A DNA stretch of 64,000 nucleotides from NCBI RefSeq assembly GCF_008831285.2, contig NC_045146.1, positions 12,105,289-12,169,288 of the forward strand, read 5' to 3'. The notes beneath the pieces were generated by a model, which was not told the DNA's origin, did not search any database, and saw only the letters and a list, made by a program, of their open reading frames with translations. Shown here in pieces: positions 13,175 to 28,207 of this stretch (its first letter is position 1; every line of letters begins with the position of its first letter). Both the position numbers and the translations under genes were made by a program. Source of the DNA: Nymphaea colorata. Taxonomy: Eukaryota > Streptophyta > Magnoliopsida > Nymphaeales > Nymphaeaceae.

Positions 13175-15394
13175 TTACTTTGGCACAAACACAATAAAGC
13201 CATTAGCACGTATCTTGATTACTCTGGCTTCTGTATCTGCGGGCCTGAAACCAAAATAGAGAAATATGAGTTGCAGTCAGAGAGAAAAAAATGGAAAATA
13301 AGCTTCATATGCCTTTCAACATGTACCGTTTTCTGAAATAGATAAGTGTATGGAGCTCAACCGATGCACGACCTGCCATCTGGGCATTGCGATGCCGATA
13401 ATTTAAATCTAGAGAGATTTTACAATTAGCTCATGTTGTCACAACACTAGCAACAAAGCTATGCACACAAACTGAAGGATAAAATGTGCTTACTATCAGC
13501 GATACTGGTGAGCTGGAGTTTGTCTTGGAAAACTGGCGGTAGTTTGGCAATTCCTAGAGCTGCTGCAAGTAACCTGTGGACAATTACATCTGAAAAAGGA
13601 AAAGGAAGCTGTGATGTCAGTTTGTATTTGTCACTTCCTACTTATCTTCTTCTCTTGTAGAATATAGACTACCCTAAAATCTAGTCTCACACATAATAAT
13701 TTATTGGCAGAGAAAGGATATGCCATATGAAACTGCATACTACACACAGGTATCTACAGGCGTGTAAAACTCATGTATGTACACATACTCGTACAGTCAT
13801 CTATTCCCTTAGTAAGGCTCAAGCATGATCACCAACATCAGCATTATTTTAAAACATGCTATTTCTAAAAATCATTAAAATTGCTATTTTTATAAGACCA
13901 TTGACAACTTTCAACTTTCAAGTCATCCCCACACATGAGATATTACAAGTAAAACCATCATATTATAATTCTCCAACATTTCAAAAATTTTCATGTGCAG
14001 CTATTATAATTGCTTTAATTAGAATAAGACTAAACATATTTGACTTACATTTGCTCCACAATCACCTATAGAACAATGCATATGATAAAATCAGCTTTAA
14101 AGCATTTATGATGACAATCCACAACATGGAAAGAAATAGAATCAATATTTTCTATTCCATCTATGTGGACTTAGCTTTATTATAAAGGACTATGGATCTA
14201 GAGTTGGTTCTGTCACTGTCCTATGCAGAAAAGGAATTTCATTAAAGATTCATTATGTCTCCCATGAATCACAGCTACAAGAAGTAGAGCAAAAATGTTT
14301 GCACATGCATATGTGCATGCCTATGTATGGGAACAAGTGCAAGTGTATGCACATGCACCTACAAATGTGATTAAACAAGCCATGCTAGTAGTAGAAACTG
14401 AGAATACCTGCATAGCGGCGTATTGGAGATGTGAAATGAGTATAAAGTGGCGCTGCAAGACCATAGTGATGAAATTCAGAAGGGTTTAGGTCTCCACTGC
14501 AGAAATAGACTGCCTAAATTGGATACAGAAGATAAAAGAGTCAATAAAGTCCTACTCCTATTCAAACCACCATGCATCAGCTAAAGTCAAAATCCTCAGT
14601 CTCATACATACCAACATACAGAATAACAGTAAATTATCAATTTATCTATCAAAAGGTTGGATCAGAAACCTGTGTCATGCATCTTGTTGCAAGGATCCGA
14701 ATTAGCTTATTGAAGTATGGATCTTCACCCTGACATAGATTCCATTAACCAAATAAGAAGATCTAAAAGGAAATTACTTGAACATGGTCATGCAGAATAT
14801 CTTAGCATGTTAGAGAATTTTATTCAAGGAAAGAATGTCATGAAGAACATATCCAACAAAATGAAAAATTTCCAAGGTTCTCATCATACCACTGCGTGAT
14901 CAAGAGAATCAGCAAAAGCTTTTGAAGATGACACATCTATATTCAGACCTATAGAAGTTGTTGTTCTCAACAAGGGTTCAAGCATCTCGGGAGTTGGAGT
15001 TGGATGGCGCCTGCATTGCATAGATAAGGAACAAAGAGCCAATAAACATGCTATCAATGTTTTGATAAACCCAAAGGATAAAATTGATGCCGTTTACGTA
15101 TAAAGTTAATAGAAGATGACCGAAGCAAAAATGAAGACCCTTAAAGCACCAAGCAATTATGACAATGCCAGTAAAAAAGAAATCAAGATGATGATAGAAA
15201 ATAACTATTGGTTGCCTACGCGACATTTGCAGGTGATTTTAATTCAAGTGCCATGTCGAGACCACAGATTTCAGGCACAATTTCATATTGTATAGTGGTA
15301 TAGTGTGGATCAGATTGAGGTCATATCCACATTCAATAAGTTCTTTTTTAAGGAATTTCAACCTACACAATCATCCTCCTCCACCATCGCCCAC

Positions 15395-15440
<46 letters not shown>

Positions 15441-18174
15441 AATGCCATAAAATACAAACTCCTAGCATCATATAAGGATATGACTGAAATGTTTGATTTA
15501 GCTGACAAGGTCATAAAATTCCCATGTGAGATCAAAATTCAAAAAAAAAAATTACCTCAGTAAGGAGCATAGAGGAAAATGCTTTAAAATTTTCTCAGCA
15601 ACTGACACATTCGCAGCAAGCATAAATTCTTCAATCATTTGATTGGCCTCCCGAATTTGGTACATTCCTAACATAGATTTAAATCAGACAGGCATGAAAA
15701 TCAATTTCAAAAAGATAGAGAATAATTAGTCAAATAGACACCCTTTTAGCATTACCAATGTCAAGAGGATCGTGAGTTTCAGTATCAATTTGAAACTTAA
15801 CCTCTGCCGATGCAAGTGTTAAAGCTCCTCTTTCTATACGCCTTTGCCTCATAATCTGCAAGCAAATCATCAAGAAATTACTAACATTATAACCTCCAGT
15901 CATCAGACAAACAAGGGCCAATTTAAAAAAAAAAAAAAAAAGAGTCAAAAAGTAAATGCAGACCTTCGCCAATGAATTTAAATTGCGGATGTCAACAGTA
16001 AGTGGATCCATCAAGCGACTACAAGTTGAAAAGCAAAAAAAAAACAAAAGGATAAAGATCACAGGAAGGAAAAAGACCAGACAGAAAGCTACAAGTGTCA
16101 GAATGAAGAGATCACTGAAAGATAGCACCTTAGGGAAATGAAAGTTGCTTTGACACAAGGGGAGAAACGATGAAAGTAGCTGACTCGAACTATGCATCAT
16201 ATGACCATAGATGCTATTACTATACCATCAGAATATAGGGAAAAACCCAAAACCTTCATTTTAGAGAAAGCGTCAAACCCATCAGCTTGCTTTATAAATA
16301 TCAGACTTCGTTGTGACTAATTTCTTATTATAAAAATTTCTAAAGAAGATAACAAGTTCTCTTAAAATTACATTTTCTTATGTATTTCAAAAACCTGCTG
16401 GTGCATGATGCCTGCAACAGGAACACCAACATCACATGCACACACGTAGAAAATCTGTAGCATTTACCAATTTCGTGGTTAAAAAGGGAAATACTGAGTT
16501 ACAATGGTCTCATCAGTAAACAAACACATGATCAACACAAGAGCAAATCATTATGAAATCTCACGTATGTGGACATAAAAAATAAATACTCTGTTGACGA
16601 ACCTATCATCCATTCGAGCTTGAGCTTCAATATAAGACAATGCAGCACATGATTTTATGACACTTTTTGTATACCTCGATGAAATAATGTCAGCTTCTGG
16701 TGTCATTTCCTGAAATTTCTCAAAATGTTAATTTGCATAACATATATATATTTCATCTGTAATCAGCACAAGAGGAGAAATGTTTTTCTGCCACAAAATT
16801 GAAAAAGAGAACCAGCTGATGCCACCCACAATACAATGACACATACAACAATATGAGCAACGAGAGCAGAATATACCACAAAAAGATGATAATCTCTAGT
16901 TCACGTACAGTCAAATAGCTACTATTTTTGTTAAAAGTAAATTAATAAGTTCAATGTTGTACAACAAAAATCAAACGTGGATCTTAATTAAGCAGCATGT
17001 CAAGAAGTCTTATTCCAAGTCTCCAAAGACCGTAGCCTGAGGACAAATAATCATGGTTTACTGAATCATCTTTGTCAAACAAATTATGACAGATTAACAG
17101 TGTCAACCAAAGAGAGAGAGAGAAAGAGAGTGAAAAGTATCTGCAATAAAATGCTATTAAAATGTGCGTTAAGAAAATTGAGCAGGCTGAGGTCATACAA
17201 AGGAAGAGGTTAGGCAACTACTACACAGTCCCTGTTAACCACAACCCTTTGTCGCTCGCTGCAATTTCTAATTTTAATCACAAGATCCATTTCATTATTC
17301 AATTGCTGCAAAAAAAGATCAATGCAACAAAATACCCAAATAACCGAAAAGGCCAGCCTCTCCACATCAGATCGAAGGGAACATATATCTGAAATAATAA
17401 AAAAATCCTGTTACTAAAAAAAACAACGACATAATTCAAGAGGATTCTTCCTAAGTGATTCTGATATAGAAAGTTTACCTTCAGTAAGAGGTTTTGGGAG
17501 CATATCAATTCTGCGCTCAACAAGATAAACAGAAGTGCCCCTTTGAGCCGCCTCCTCATCAAGTGGGGTACCAGGAAAAACGAAATTTGTGACATCAGCA
17601 ATATCTATAGACATTTTCGGTAAAGGATCTGCATGCTTTGACTATGTCTTTTGAAAAAAGGTTGTTCACCCATTAGAGGTAACATAAATTTTGGATGAAA
17701 TGTAAGCACCATACTTTTAAAGAAACCAGAACTTATGTTCAACTTGTAAGAGGCAGATAATGGTGCATCTCAGAAGCCAGGTTCAGGGACACATAGCTAC
17801 TGCTGTAAACAGGCATAAGCAGCGCTTTAGTTTTTATTTAGCAGAGAAAATTAGTTGTAACCAAGTAATGGCCTGGACAAGAAGAGTGTGAGGGACAGGT
17901 AGGAAGCAAGATTAATGTCCAATGCAGTTCTACTTAGAGGACCACCCTTCACATTATAGCCAACATGATAAATCAAAGTCTGCTTAAGTATCCTTTGCCT
18001 TTGCTTATCGATCTTTAACTACAATTTCGTGTAACCAAGTATTGCCACATTGATATGAGGTCAATGTAGATCTAGATGGAAAGGAGATACGAAGATAGAG
18101 AGAGAGAGAGGCCACTGGATAAGCTATAGCTGTTGGCTGAAAAATATGGATCATCTGGCCTCACAAAGCTCAAC

Positions 18175-18205
<31 letters not shown>

Positions 18206-21200
18206 CTGCATATAGAGAGAGATAAACAGACTATAGGATACGAACTCCCACTTCATAATTTCCATTTGGAAGGCTTGTGCAATGCAATGCATCATCAATA
18301 TCCTTGCACCCTGCAATGAGCACCATCAAGAATCATATAAATATTTATACCACTGCTCAGGTTCTAATGAATGATACAGGCAAAAACCTACAAAAACAGA
18401 TTGTTGAAACTTTCAAGATCATAAGAGCCACCATTCTTGTTTAACACTAAGATGCCCAATGAATGGCAGAGGAAATAGCACGTAACAATAGATTATTAAA
18501 ACTTTGAAGATGATGACAGCCAGCATTCTTGTTTAAATATACCAGGTGGATCAACACTGAAGACTCGCACATGCCGCAAATCTTCTCTATTTGGATTTTC
18601 CAAATCAGCATCTGACAAATTCCACGGCAGTGGTGGCAGGCAACTCAAAACTTGTTGAGAAAATGGTCTCGAATCAATGTCATTCTCAATCAACACAACC
18701 TTAATAAAAGCAAATGCACAACCACCGCACATAATTTCCATCAGTCAAAAGCAAAAAAAAGATGGTCAGATCACAGGTTGGTGGGGGAAAGAGAATATTG
18801 GCATGTGATTCAACTTGCCTCAGTTTCAGTATCACGGTCTCCTATATCACCAATAGTACGTACATAATGACCAGTTGGGTACCGAGATAAACAATCCCAA
18901 GAATCAACAGAAACAATAATCCTCTTGTCTAGTAGATTTCCAAGCTGCCGAGTTTGAATCCTGATTTTTGGAATTCTTCGATCTTTGGAAACAAATAAAG
19001 CATGAGCCACACCACCAGTACCTGCAGGCAATGGCATTGGTTCCAAGGAGCCACAATAACTGCAGAAAATATTTTATCAAATTATAAACTAAGATGGATT
19101 TGGAGAGAACCTTCAAAACAATATTAAGTATGGAAAAGAAAAGCTACAAGTTGAAGTCTGAAGCTCTTCTGAAACACAAAAGTAAAATCACATACAGTTA
19201 CTTCCCCTTTCTTGTAGACCCGGGGAACACCACCTAGTTTTTACAAAATTTCTTTATTTTTTCTTCATAATAAGAAAGAGAAGAAAAAAATGGTAATTTC
19301 AACATGATTATTCTAAATTTGTGGTGGTATGCCCATCGTTACGACACAGTTCGGGAGTAGAAGCAGAAGTGGCCAAATTCCAAGAGGATTTGAGAAGTGA
19401 GAAACAAGCAGGGATTAGTTCGGGAAGTCATTATATAGCAGTATATGGAAATCTCCATGAGATGCTAAGAAATTAAAAAGCTAATAAGAAGATTTAAGAA
19501 TGAAAAGCCTGATCCATATATATCATTCTATCAAAAATATTTTATATGTCTTAAGAACATTCAACAAAAGCATAAAATATTCAAGTGCAAGAACATAACA
19601 AGTTTAGCTTTTGAATTCAAGAGACGAAAACCAAAATGTAAATAATATATGGAACAATTTGTGTATGTTCTGCCACTTACAAGTCCAGCAAACTTCAACT
19701 AAGCCCAATGACATAATCCACTATTACATAATCTAAAAAATAATGCATCCGCTACGTACTTCAGCAATCATGCATTACAAAACAATGTATTAGTAAGTTA
19801 CAAACTCAAATGCACCCATGTATGCTCGCAAGCACATAAAATGCACATGTATGAAGGTATGTGTGCACCATGCATGCATAAAAACATATGTGGACACATG
19901 TTCAATATCAACAACCTTAAAAAGATTTTAGCAGTTGACCCATTTTGGGGAACCATCAATCTGAAGTGGCCTTAAAACAATATATATATATAGAAAATTT
20001 TGAGACAGAGAGTAACACTATAACAATGAAAAAGGGACTATGGGTAACTAGCAGTTGACTTACGCATGCCAATTTCGCTTTATAATTCCAACAACACGTC
20101 CCAAAGGATGGCAAGGAGAAGGATTCACCACTTCCCCAGAACTGGGCTCTATGTGCCTGTTGCTGGGAGCAACATCAGAACTAGCAGGAACCAAATGCAC
20201 ATCTTCTTCTTCATCCTCTGTAGCATTGGGAATTTCATTGTCAATTAAGAAGCTTAACACATATTTAAAAGAATATAGATGTAATTGGCCCTTTCTAGAA
20301 AAAGAGCTAAGCCAAAGATGTTCTATTACCATCTTCCACTATACTTGAGGATTTCCCTTCGTGCCACTGTTCTTGGGGCAAGAGCTCCACAGCAACAATG
20401 TCACCATCAAAAGCTCTATTCATGTTCGCCCGGCCACATATTACAATTTCATCTCCAATGCTCTCACTTCCAACATATGCTTCAAAAGGATTATACCGAT
20501 TCACACGAAGTTTCCCTTGATGATAAATGCCACGGTGTAACCCTTTCGTGATCTCTGACATAGGCTTGTGCTACATTTAGAAATAAAACAGAAATCATTC
20601 ACAGGAAAAGACTTCCAGTTACATCATACTTAACAAACAAGTGGCTCAAACCTCAAGATAAATGACTTTCTTCTTTGATGGTCTCAAATCTTCAACTTCA
20701 CCCATGTCAACATCTTCTGAGCAAGTACTAGGTGCAACCAAGTCAAGCAAATCCGGCCGCTCAAGAGACTTTATATATGCTTCCACTGAAACAGATCGCA
20801 TTATTTAGATTAGCAAATAAGAAGATTACAACTACATCTACCATTGATGATCCACAATATATGATGTACTCAAAGAATCTGTATCCAGAAGGAACAGATA
20901 TAATGCAACAATGGTAGTGGACGCCAAGCAAGTAAACAGCACTATGTACTTACCTGTTTCTGCAATGATTCCTTCCTCAGTGGCCTTCCTCTTATTTTCT
21001 TTGTCATTTGTAACAAGCAATACTCGCGAACTCGGACCTAGATGGTTCTGGTACCAAAGTGTAGCCACACGAATTGCTGAATCACAAAATCCATGACATA
21101 AAACTCAAAAACTGTGGAACTGGACACCATTAAAGACTTTGGGCAGAACAAAAATAACCAAACGAGAAGCTAATTAATCAGCATTTTATATACATAAGCA

Positions 21201-24200
21201 AAAGATCCAAGTTCACAATTTCACAACCAAATGACGCACTTGACAAATCCCAAAACAGGAAAATGCATCCATAGGTTTAGCCATAACTTGATCAGTTAAA
21301 ATTAATAAGTACAATAATACTGGATAACCAAAATAAGAAAACAATGTAATCAGATTATTAAAAATTTATGAACAATCTATAAACAAAAGAAGTAAAAATA
21401 GTTATAAAGAATGATGAAACGACAGCACAGAAAAAACTGAATATATAGAAATATAGTTCTCATATTAAATTATTAATAACAATAACAATAATGAATAACT
21501 GAAATAAACAAGAAAATGATATATTCAGATAACAAAATGCATGAATAATATACAACAACAGAAGTACAAAAAAATTATAGAAAAATGTCCCAAGTAGAAG
21601 GAGAAATGCAATGAAAATATTGCAATATCACTAGATAATAAATCCAACAAATTAATTTCAAAAAAATATTAGAATACTTTTTTATCCCAACAAAAGTTTT
21701 ATAAAGACACAATTATGCCAGAATTATCTAAGACTATGATCCATCCTAGACTACGAGGACTCAAAGGATGTGAGCTCCAAGGAAGTAAACAATCCCATAT
21801 CAAAACCATAATGACCAAATACGCTTCTTCACAATTTCTCACAAGGTTCATAAATTTAATATGTAAATGTATATGTGTAGCAAGGATAACAGAAAAATAT
21901 GAAATTATGATCATTCTGTTTTTTTCCTTACAAAAAAATAGACAAACATTGATTAAAAAAATAAATTATAAGAGAAATTAGAAAAGAAGATGAAGATGAA
22001 CATTGGACACTTCAAATATGCATAAAACAAAGGAGTTTTCTGGAAAGGAAAAGTACCAAGATACTGAATAAGCAAAATAAAAGAGAGAAGTGAGTTCGGA
22101 TAAGGAAGAGGTTGTTGCAGAAGCACCTGCTGACTACCAACTACAACCAGTTTTTAGCTATTTGTCTCTATATATGTTTTTGTTCCGTTAAAGTAAACCA
22201 CACCAGAACCAGAAAGAAAGGGCACAATTTTTTTTTCCTTGTAACTGACCGCAGAACTAATGCAAACTTACATATTGACCAAACATAAACCCTTTGTCCA
22301 GCTCAGGAAACAAACCCCTGTATGTGACAGACACATATTCGCAGGTCCGTGGTTGGGAAAAGCATTGAGAGCTTAGAGACTAGACCCAGTTTCAGACTCT
22401 TGGCAAAAGGCACTTGTTCTGGGCTTTGAACTAATGAGTTCCCACTTCACCCGATCAGCAGAGCAAAACATGCCAGAAGCCCTCAACTATAAGTACAAGA
22501 GTTGTGCTGCACCCCACCAAATACATACATGACGCATGGTAGAAAGAAATGCAAACATAAATTAACCTAACTATAATTGTCCTTCCACATTCAATAGAAA
22601 CAACATAAACATATATCTGAAAATAACTATATAAATACAAATATCATGCAACAGCCACAGGTACAAACCCATGGATGCTCCAATGCACGTCATATAAGTA
22701 AAAGAGAAAAGCAAGTAAGCAGACAAGAGACATACCCCTATCATTTCGATCATTAGGACTTTCCCCTGTCATTGCCTTCACATAAGTGTCTCTAGATTGT
22801 CCATAATTAAAAAATAAATGAGCAAAACACAAAAAAAATAGGCACAATTGAAGGAAGAAAAACAAAGAAATAATACTTAGGAAAAAAGGAGAAAACGGAT
22901 GTTGCACCTTATATTTACCAATTCAAAACCAGAATCAATTGGCAATGATATGATGTAGATAAAACACAAAAGATCGTAAAATCAACCAAAAGCTCCATTC
23001 ACTATTTGGAAACCCAAGAAACAATAAGACACTTTGCTCAATCGAATTAAACTTTTATGAATATAGAAAGTGAAACCAAGTCATCCAATTAGGCATGTCA
23101 ATGGAAGGCCACCAAGTAACCTCTTCTGGTATATGGAGATTCAATTACGTGTAAATGAGGTAAATTGGTTAGGATGTAAGTACAGTCAAAGCTGACTGAC
23201 TGACTAAAAGGTATTCTGTTAATATTATTGAAATAATTATTTTTGTAAATGCCACCCAAAAACCTTATTAACCAAGGATTGTTCAATCAAAAGAAAATCA
23301 CGCTGGTTAGTAGATGACATATCTATTTTCTGTAGTCCTTGGGCAAAAATGTGCCTCCACTTCGAAGTCTGCCCCAAGATAAATTTTTAGAATCTTTTGG
23401 AAAAACTGCTTGCAATTTCACCCTTAGATACAAAAGATCTTTAAAATGCAGAAAACTACGATTCCCTTAGTTTTACTTGTGTGTTTCTGAAAGGATGGAG
23501 TGAAAGGCATCACCATGAACATTGTCTTTTTCAGAACCTCCATAACACAAAGACGATATCCTTTGTTACATATCATTAGTTCACTTTTAACAATACTGCA
23601 CGAGCTATTGCACATGAACAGAAAAATAGCCAGTAAATAGATAATCAAGCAATAACTGTTTAGGAAAAGCACGTGTTTCGTCATTAATCAAGACGAAAAC
23701 AAGGCCCATAACTATGTACGAGTACATTCAAGAAAATTACATCCGAAAATCAATAAATTCGAAAGGCCCAAAAAAAGAAAAAACTTACTTGTGATGCTCA
23801 TTGGAGAATACAAAGAAGTTTTTCGAAGGGTTACTGCAAATTGCCCTAACCCTGTTATAAACCCCAATATTTTTGTTCTTCACCTCTTCTAGTACCACCG
23901 ATAACAATACCACGTCCTTAATAGCCGGATTCTCCAGCAAATCGATCTGCATCAAGGATCAAGAAAATAGTAAGAACAAAATGCATGACGCCCACGATTT
24001 TCATTCAATAAACGGAACGTGGAACTAGTAAGCCTGGTGCAATTTCCCTCTCTCAAGCTAATTAGTGTACGTGAAACGGCACATGTAATGTCAAAATTTG
24101 AATAACTAGACTGATAAATTCGACCTATCGTATCAACAGGACTTTTCGAGGCATCTTTCAGTCAAACAACAAGAGAGAAAATCCCACTAAAATTCATGTA

Positions 24201-24703
24201 ATGGATTTACTAATTGAATAAATTACCCAATTCAAGAACTTGTACGCAAGTCAATTTTAGCCTCCTTTATAAAAATCAAGTAATCTATGGAACGGGAAGG
24301 AGTTTGTCGAAAAGTAGCTAGGAGGACATACCTGGTTAAGAATGACATTCGTGTCAACAATAAGAATGGGAAAATCTGAAGAGCTCAAGACAGCAGCCGA
24401 AGAATCGCAGGTTTTGCAAACCTTTACTCCACAATAGATATCATCCCTGAGGTAATGCTCCCTGACAACCTAAAATATAACAAAGAGATCATTCATGGGT
24501 GAAAAGTAAAACCGTGGGGAGAAGCGATATCCGCTTCGCAAAAATCCAAAGCATGAACGAGAGTGCCTTTTACATGGAGAGCACGGAAAGAAATTCATTC
24601 GTGTCGTTTGTTTCTCACGCGCGCACACACACACGTAGAGAGAGTATACCTTCATTACTCTGCCATGCTTGGTCTTCTTAACGAAAGACTTGTTCTGCAA
24701 CAT
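12068..24703 (-). CDS. RRP44A: Exosome catalytic subunit DIS3/RRP44 (3'-5' exoribonuclease and PIN endonuclease)
   Basis: Exons in transcript order: 24650-24703, 24332-24469, 23789-23946, 22736-22791, 20954-21076, 20652-20785, 20330-20570, 20064-20217, 18819-19059, 18543-18699, 18242-18310, 17479-17604, 17336-17388, 16603-16709, 15964-16018, 15756-15855, 15556-15667, 14890-15010, 14670-14729, 14408-14513, 13494-13589, 13327-13408, 13179-13244, 12068-12293. They sum to 2835 bp, or 944 residues, the normal full length. Domains: CR3 cysteines C31, C36, C39; PIN domain with acidic residues D57 (IVDTNVIL), E84/E85 and D160; cold-shock folds at about 220-450; RNB exonuclease core with [10 protein letters not shown] at about 486-495; S1 domain at about 850-920. 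The product degrades and processes nuclear RNA with the exosome core. All catalytic acidic motifs checked are intact. The intron after exon 9 has a GC donor (GAG|GCAAGT); the rest are GT-AG. The start is the first ATG and opens with [18 protein letters not shown], as in plant homologues. RRP44A rather than a DIS3L2-like protein is inferred from the PIN domain. Confidence 0.96.
13122..13174. repeat. (AC)n(AG)n microsatellite abutting the DIS3 exon 23 donor
   Basis: On the plus strand about 16 AC units are followed by about 10 AG units. Read on the transcript strand, the tract starts about five bases into the intron, directly after the donor GTAAT. Confidence 0.9.
15396..15437. repeat. (AT)n(GT)n microsatellite in DIS3 intron 17
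   Basis: A short AT run precedes about 17 GT units. It lies between exon 17 and exon 18 of the minus-strand gene. Confidence 0.85.
18179..18206. repeat. (GT)n microsatellite in DIS3 intron 11
   Basis: About 13 TG/GT units, 36 bases from the end of exon 11 (18242). Confidence 0.85.
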
Positions 24704-27700
24704 CGTGACAGAGAGATGGCGCCAAGAGAGAGGAGAGTGAGGAGGGAAGGAACCTTATGTCTTGATTTCCCTCTCCCTCTATTTCGAGGGTTTTTGTTTT
24801 CTTGATTTGGCGGACGACCTGCGTTTGCTAATGGTGCACGCCTTCATGATATTGCCTAAAAACGGGGATTCGGGATCTCCGGCCGATGGCTCACCTTAAA
24901 TCGCCTGCGGGTGGAGCGAAATGGATATTTTTATCCTCCAGCTTGGGAAGAGGGATATAATCTCCTTTTTTCCTCCTTTTCAGTTCGCCCAACATACCAA
25001 AGATGTTACGTTAAACACCCAGGAGCGCGTGTGTGCTTGTATTCTGATGCTTATCTCAGACAATTTGTCTCCAAATAAACTATCTTGATAAAAAGGTGAA
25101 GTTTGTTTGACGTAAGATACAGTTTGATGTATGGTATGGCACCAATGAGAGGTGAAATTCTTTGCTAAATTTTTATTCAAGTGATCTAAGAGAATAGCTC
25201 AGATGGGTGGGTTTGAGGTACATGTGTGGTGTGGTGCATCATCAGTTTGACTGGTAGGGGGCTATGCACTTATACCAAAAAAATATATATATATGGACTT
25301 TATATGTAAGTTGAAACATGGTGGTTGTCCAAGTGTCTAGTACCTATGCAACTCTAAATCATAAAGGTAAATGGAAAGAGTATAATGCAAAATATGGGGG
25401 CACTAAAATGCAAACTAAATGCACCAGAAAACCAAGCATAGTATTTTGGATGACAGGGAGAAAAGTGGAGGTTTCGGTTTTCTATTGAGCTGCTTACCTG
25501 AAATTGGATTAAATAATTAATCAGAGTCAGATATCCATTAGCCTTTATAACTTATTACTTAACCATAAAATTTCTTATCTTATTTGACCAGTCCACATAG
25601 ATTTAATCCAAAAGCAAATGTTGAATTGTATTCAAGCCATTGGGATCTTTTGGATTATAAAGTGACTTTTCGATCAAGCTCAACACAGTCAATTAAAACA
25701 AAAACCAAATGGATCCATTTGAGTACCTTTCCATGAAACATTTGGGTTTCTTCGACCAATGACCCTGTTGTAAAAATGGCTTGGTCAGATTCATTATTGA
25801 AAATGGAATCAAATTAATTTAGTAATGTAATCTTCACCTACCAAATATGTCCAAATAACTTTCGGAATTGACAAAGCTTCAAATCGAATGCATTAATCAC
25901 CAGATCTATCTTAAGTTTGTCAAACATGGATTTGGGTCCATAAAACCATAATTCAAGTAGTCTAAATCTATTACCATGTCTTTGTTTTAGTCCGTGAGGT
26001 AGCGAACTCTTCGCCCGGCATGAATTACTCAGCAGGTCATTCTCACATGTATGTAACTTTAACTTCACTCATGGAAACATGCACAATCGCATAGGCTGCA
26101 ACCACAACTGTGTCTCGTCGCATTAGGGATGTTGATTGATCGGATCGATGTTCCCTTTGCCACATCATACTTGTTGGATATTTACATATTGGAAATTGAA
26201 TATAAATCCGAAAAAAAAAAAAGAAACTAATACCACATACCAGTTTGATTTTTTTAATTCGCAATCTGAATCCTGTCCACATTTCAATTTAATTCGGACT
26301 TTCAAATACACAACTGATTCAAACTGCATTTTGATATGTCAAGAACCGTCTTTCAAAATGTATAGATATTGGATATGGAATATTTCCAGGTCGAACCGTA
26401 TATTTGTTTTAAAATCAAACCAAAATCCGAATCTTATCAGATGTCAATTCTTACATCCCGACCTGATCCATGTTCAACTTGTTTTAAGTAGTTTGATGAA
26501 ACGTCCCTTCCAAATCCTTGACGTCTCCGGTGGCATGGAGTTGGACAAATTGAATGTTTAGTGTCAGATAAGAAATCGCTGTACGTGTAAAACTTAGTAG
26601 GCAAATTGCTTTGGTTGGAAACTGACTTCCAAGAAAATTTTTCTCCAACTAGTTGACTAGTGACATGTGAATTCGAAGTAATGTCGTGTATTAACATAGT
26701 TTTCTCGATGCTTACATATTTAATAGCAAGTATGAAATAAAATTAGGATGATGGTTTGTCGACTATTTGAACGCACTTTTTTGCTAATATGTCGAACACA
26801 ACTACGAGTCTGCGGTTTTAGAAAGCATGTAGGCTGACTGAGGTCTGAGGTAACCATCGATGCCACGTACATGAGCCCAGGATCGTCCCAACAGAGAGTG
26901 TGGCAGCCGATATTCCATAATTGCGCAAAATATAGCAACAAAAAAAAAGTGCAATTTGTAAATATTTTTAAAAAAAAGAGAGAAAATACTGTAACTTTTT
27001 AAAAATTAAAAAAAAATAACAATAAAGGAAAGATACAATAAATGAGAAACTAATAACACAAACATAAAAACATAAATAAAACATGTTAAAAAATGTTTTT
27101 TTCTGTTTTTAATGTTTAAAAAAAACGTATTTTTTTTAGTTTTAAAAGACCAGTTAATTTATCGTGTTTTTTTTACTTTTTTAAAAAAAAAACACGTTTT
27201 CTGGAGAGCTCGATGATGACAGCGTTTGGTAAAAACAGAAAAAAAAAGTTCAACTTTTTGATCAGGCTAGAGTATTTTGGTAAACTATAGGTGGTTTTCA
27301 TTAAGCAAACCAAGTATTGATTCTTAAAAAACCAATGAACCGAACACGTGTCATGTGTGACAACTTTAGCAAAAAATAAAAAATAAAAATAAAACAAAAA
27401 GGTTTTACATATAGAATTCTAGCAAGTAGTTTTATGGAGCCGCGCGGCTGTGTGTATTTACGTATGTAACGGTATTTATAATGCCCAAGGCATTGTGTGA
27501 CTTTTTCCAAAAAGTTGATTTATGAATTAAACCATGTAAATGATCAAGATATTTCCAAATCTATAGTATTAGAAAATTCTCATAAACTGATATACAAATT
27601 GAATTTTATACAATCATTTTATTGACAATCTTAATTTTGTCAATTGAAAAAATCCAATCTATGCGTTAGATTTTCATATTCTTTTTGAATCATATAAGTT

Positions 27701-28205
27701 TGATGAAATTGAGTTCGCACATTTGGATTCATCAAGGACAGATACGAGATACAATAAATATCACAGAACGCTAAAGGGTGTCAAATACATGGAATCTAAA
27801 AAAATGACGTAACATTAAAGTCCTATCTGGAGATAAAGAAATTGGGAACTCTTGATGAACTCACACAGTATCTTGGCATGTATCCATGCCTCGATAGCTT
27901 GAATAAATTCGCAAATTTTTATTCCATTTTTTCTGGGCATGCGGTGAATGCATCCAAGCAACCACAGAATCCCACCCACTGATTCTGGAGACTTGGCTCC
28001 ACAGGCCAAAAGATCAAAATGATCAGCTGCTAGCAGAAGGGCAATCTAGCGGATGAAAAGTTCTTGGGGCGTGAAAAAGAAGAGAAGAAAATCTAGAGAG
28101 AGAAATGTGTGGTGTAGACATCAACTCACATCTTATCTGCTATCTCCCCTCCTCTCACCACAAACACTCATCTCCGCGTCCTTACCTCAAGGAGCATGGA
28201 TCCCA
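24704..28205. other. Divergent intergenic region between DIS3 and GAPB
   Basis: The first 100 bp next to 24703 are pyrimidine-rich on the minus strand and fit a DIS3 leader. From 24900 to 28200 no gene is supported. It is AT-rich, with A/T homopolymer runs at 26940-27200 that can fold as hairpins (around 27163-27200). A perfect CACGTG G-box core occurs at 27345-27350, about 0.9 kb before GAPB. That is the kind of element seen in light-responsive promoters, but nothing here proves it is used. Confidence 0.5.
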
Positions 28206-28207
28206 GT

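Noticed and set aside
16984..17060. Minus-strand sequence with acceptor-like CAG resembling a DIS3 exon
   Set aside because: The true exon ([18 protein letters not shown]) is at 17336-17388 with correct phase, and the lower candidate breaks the frame.
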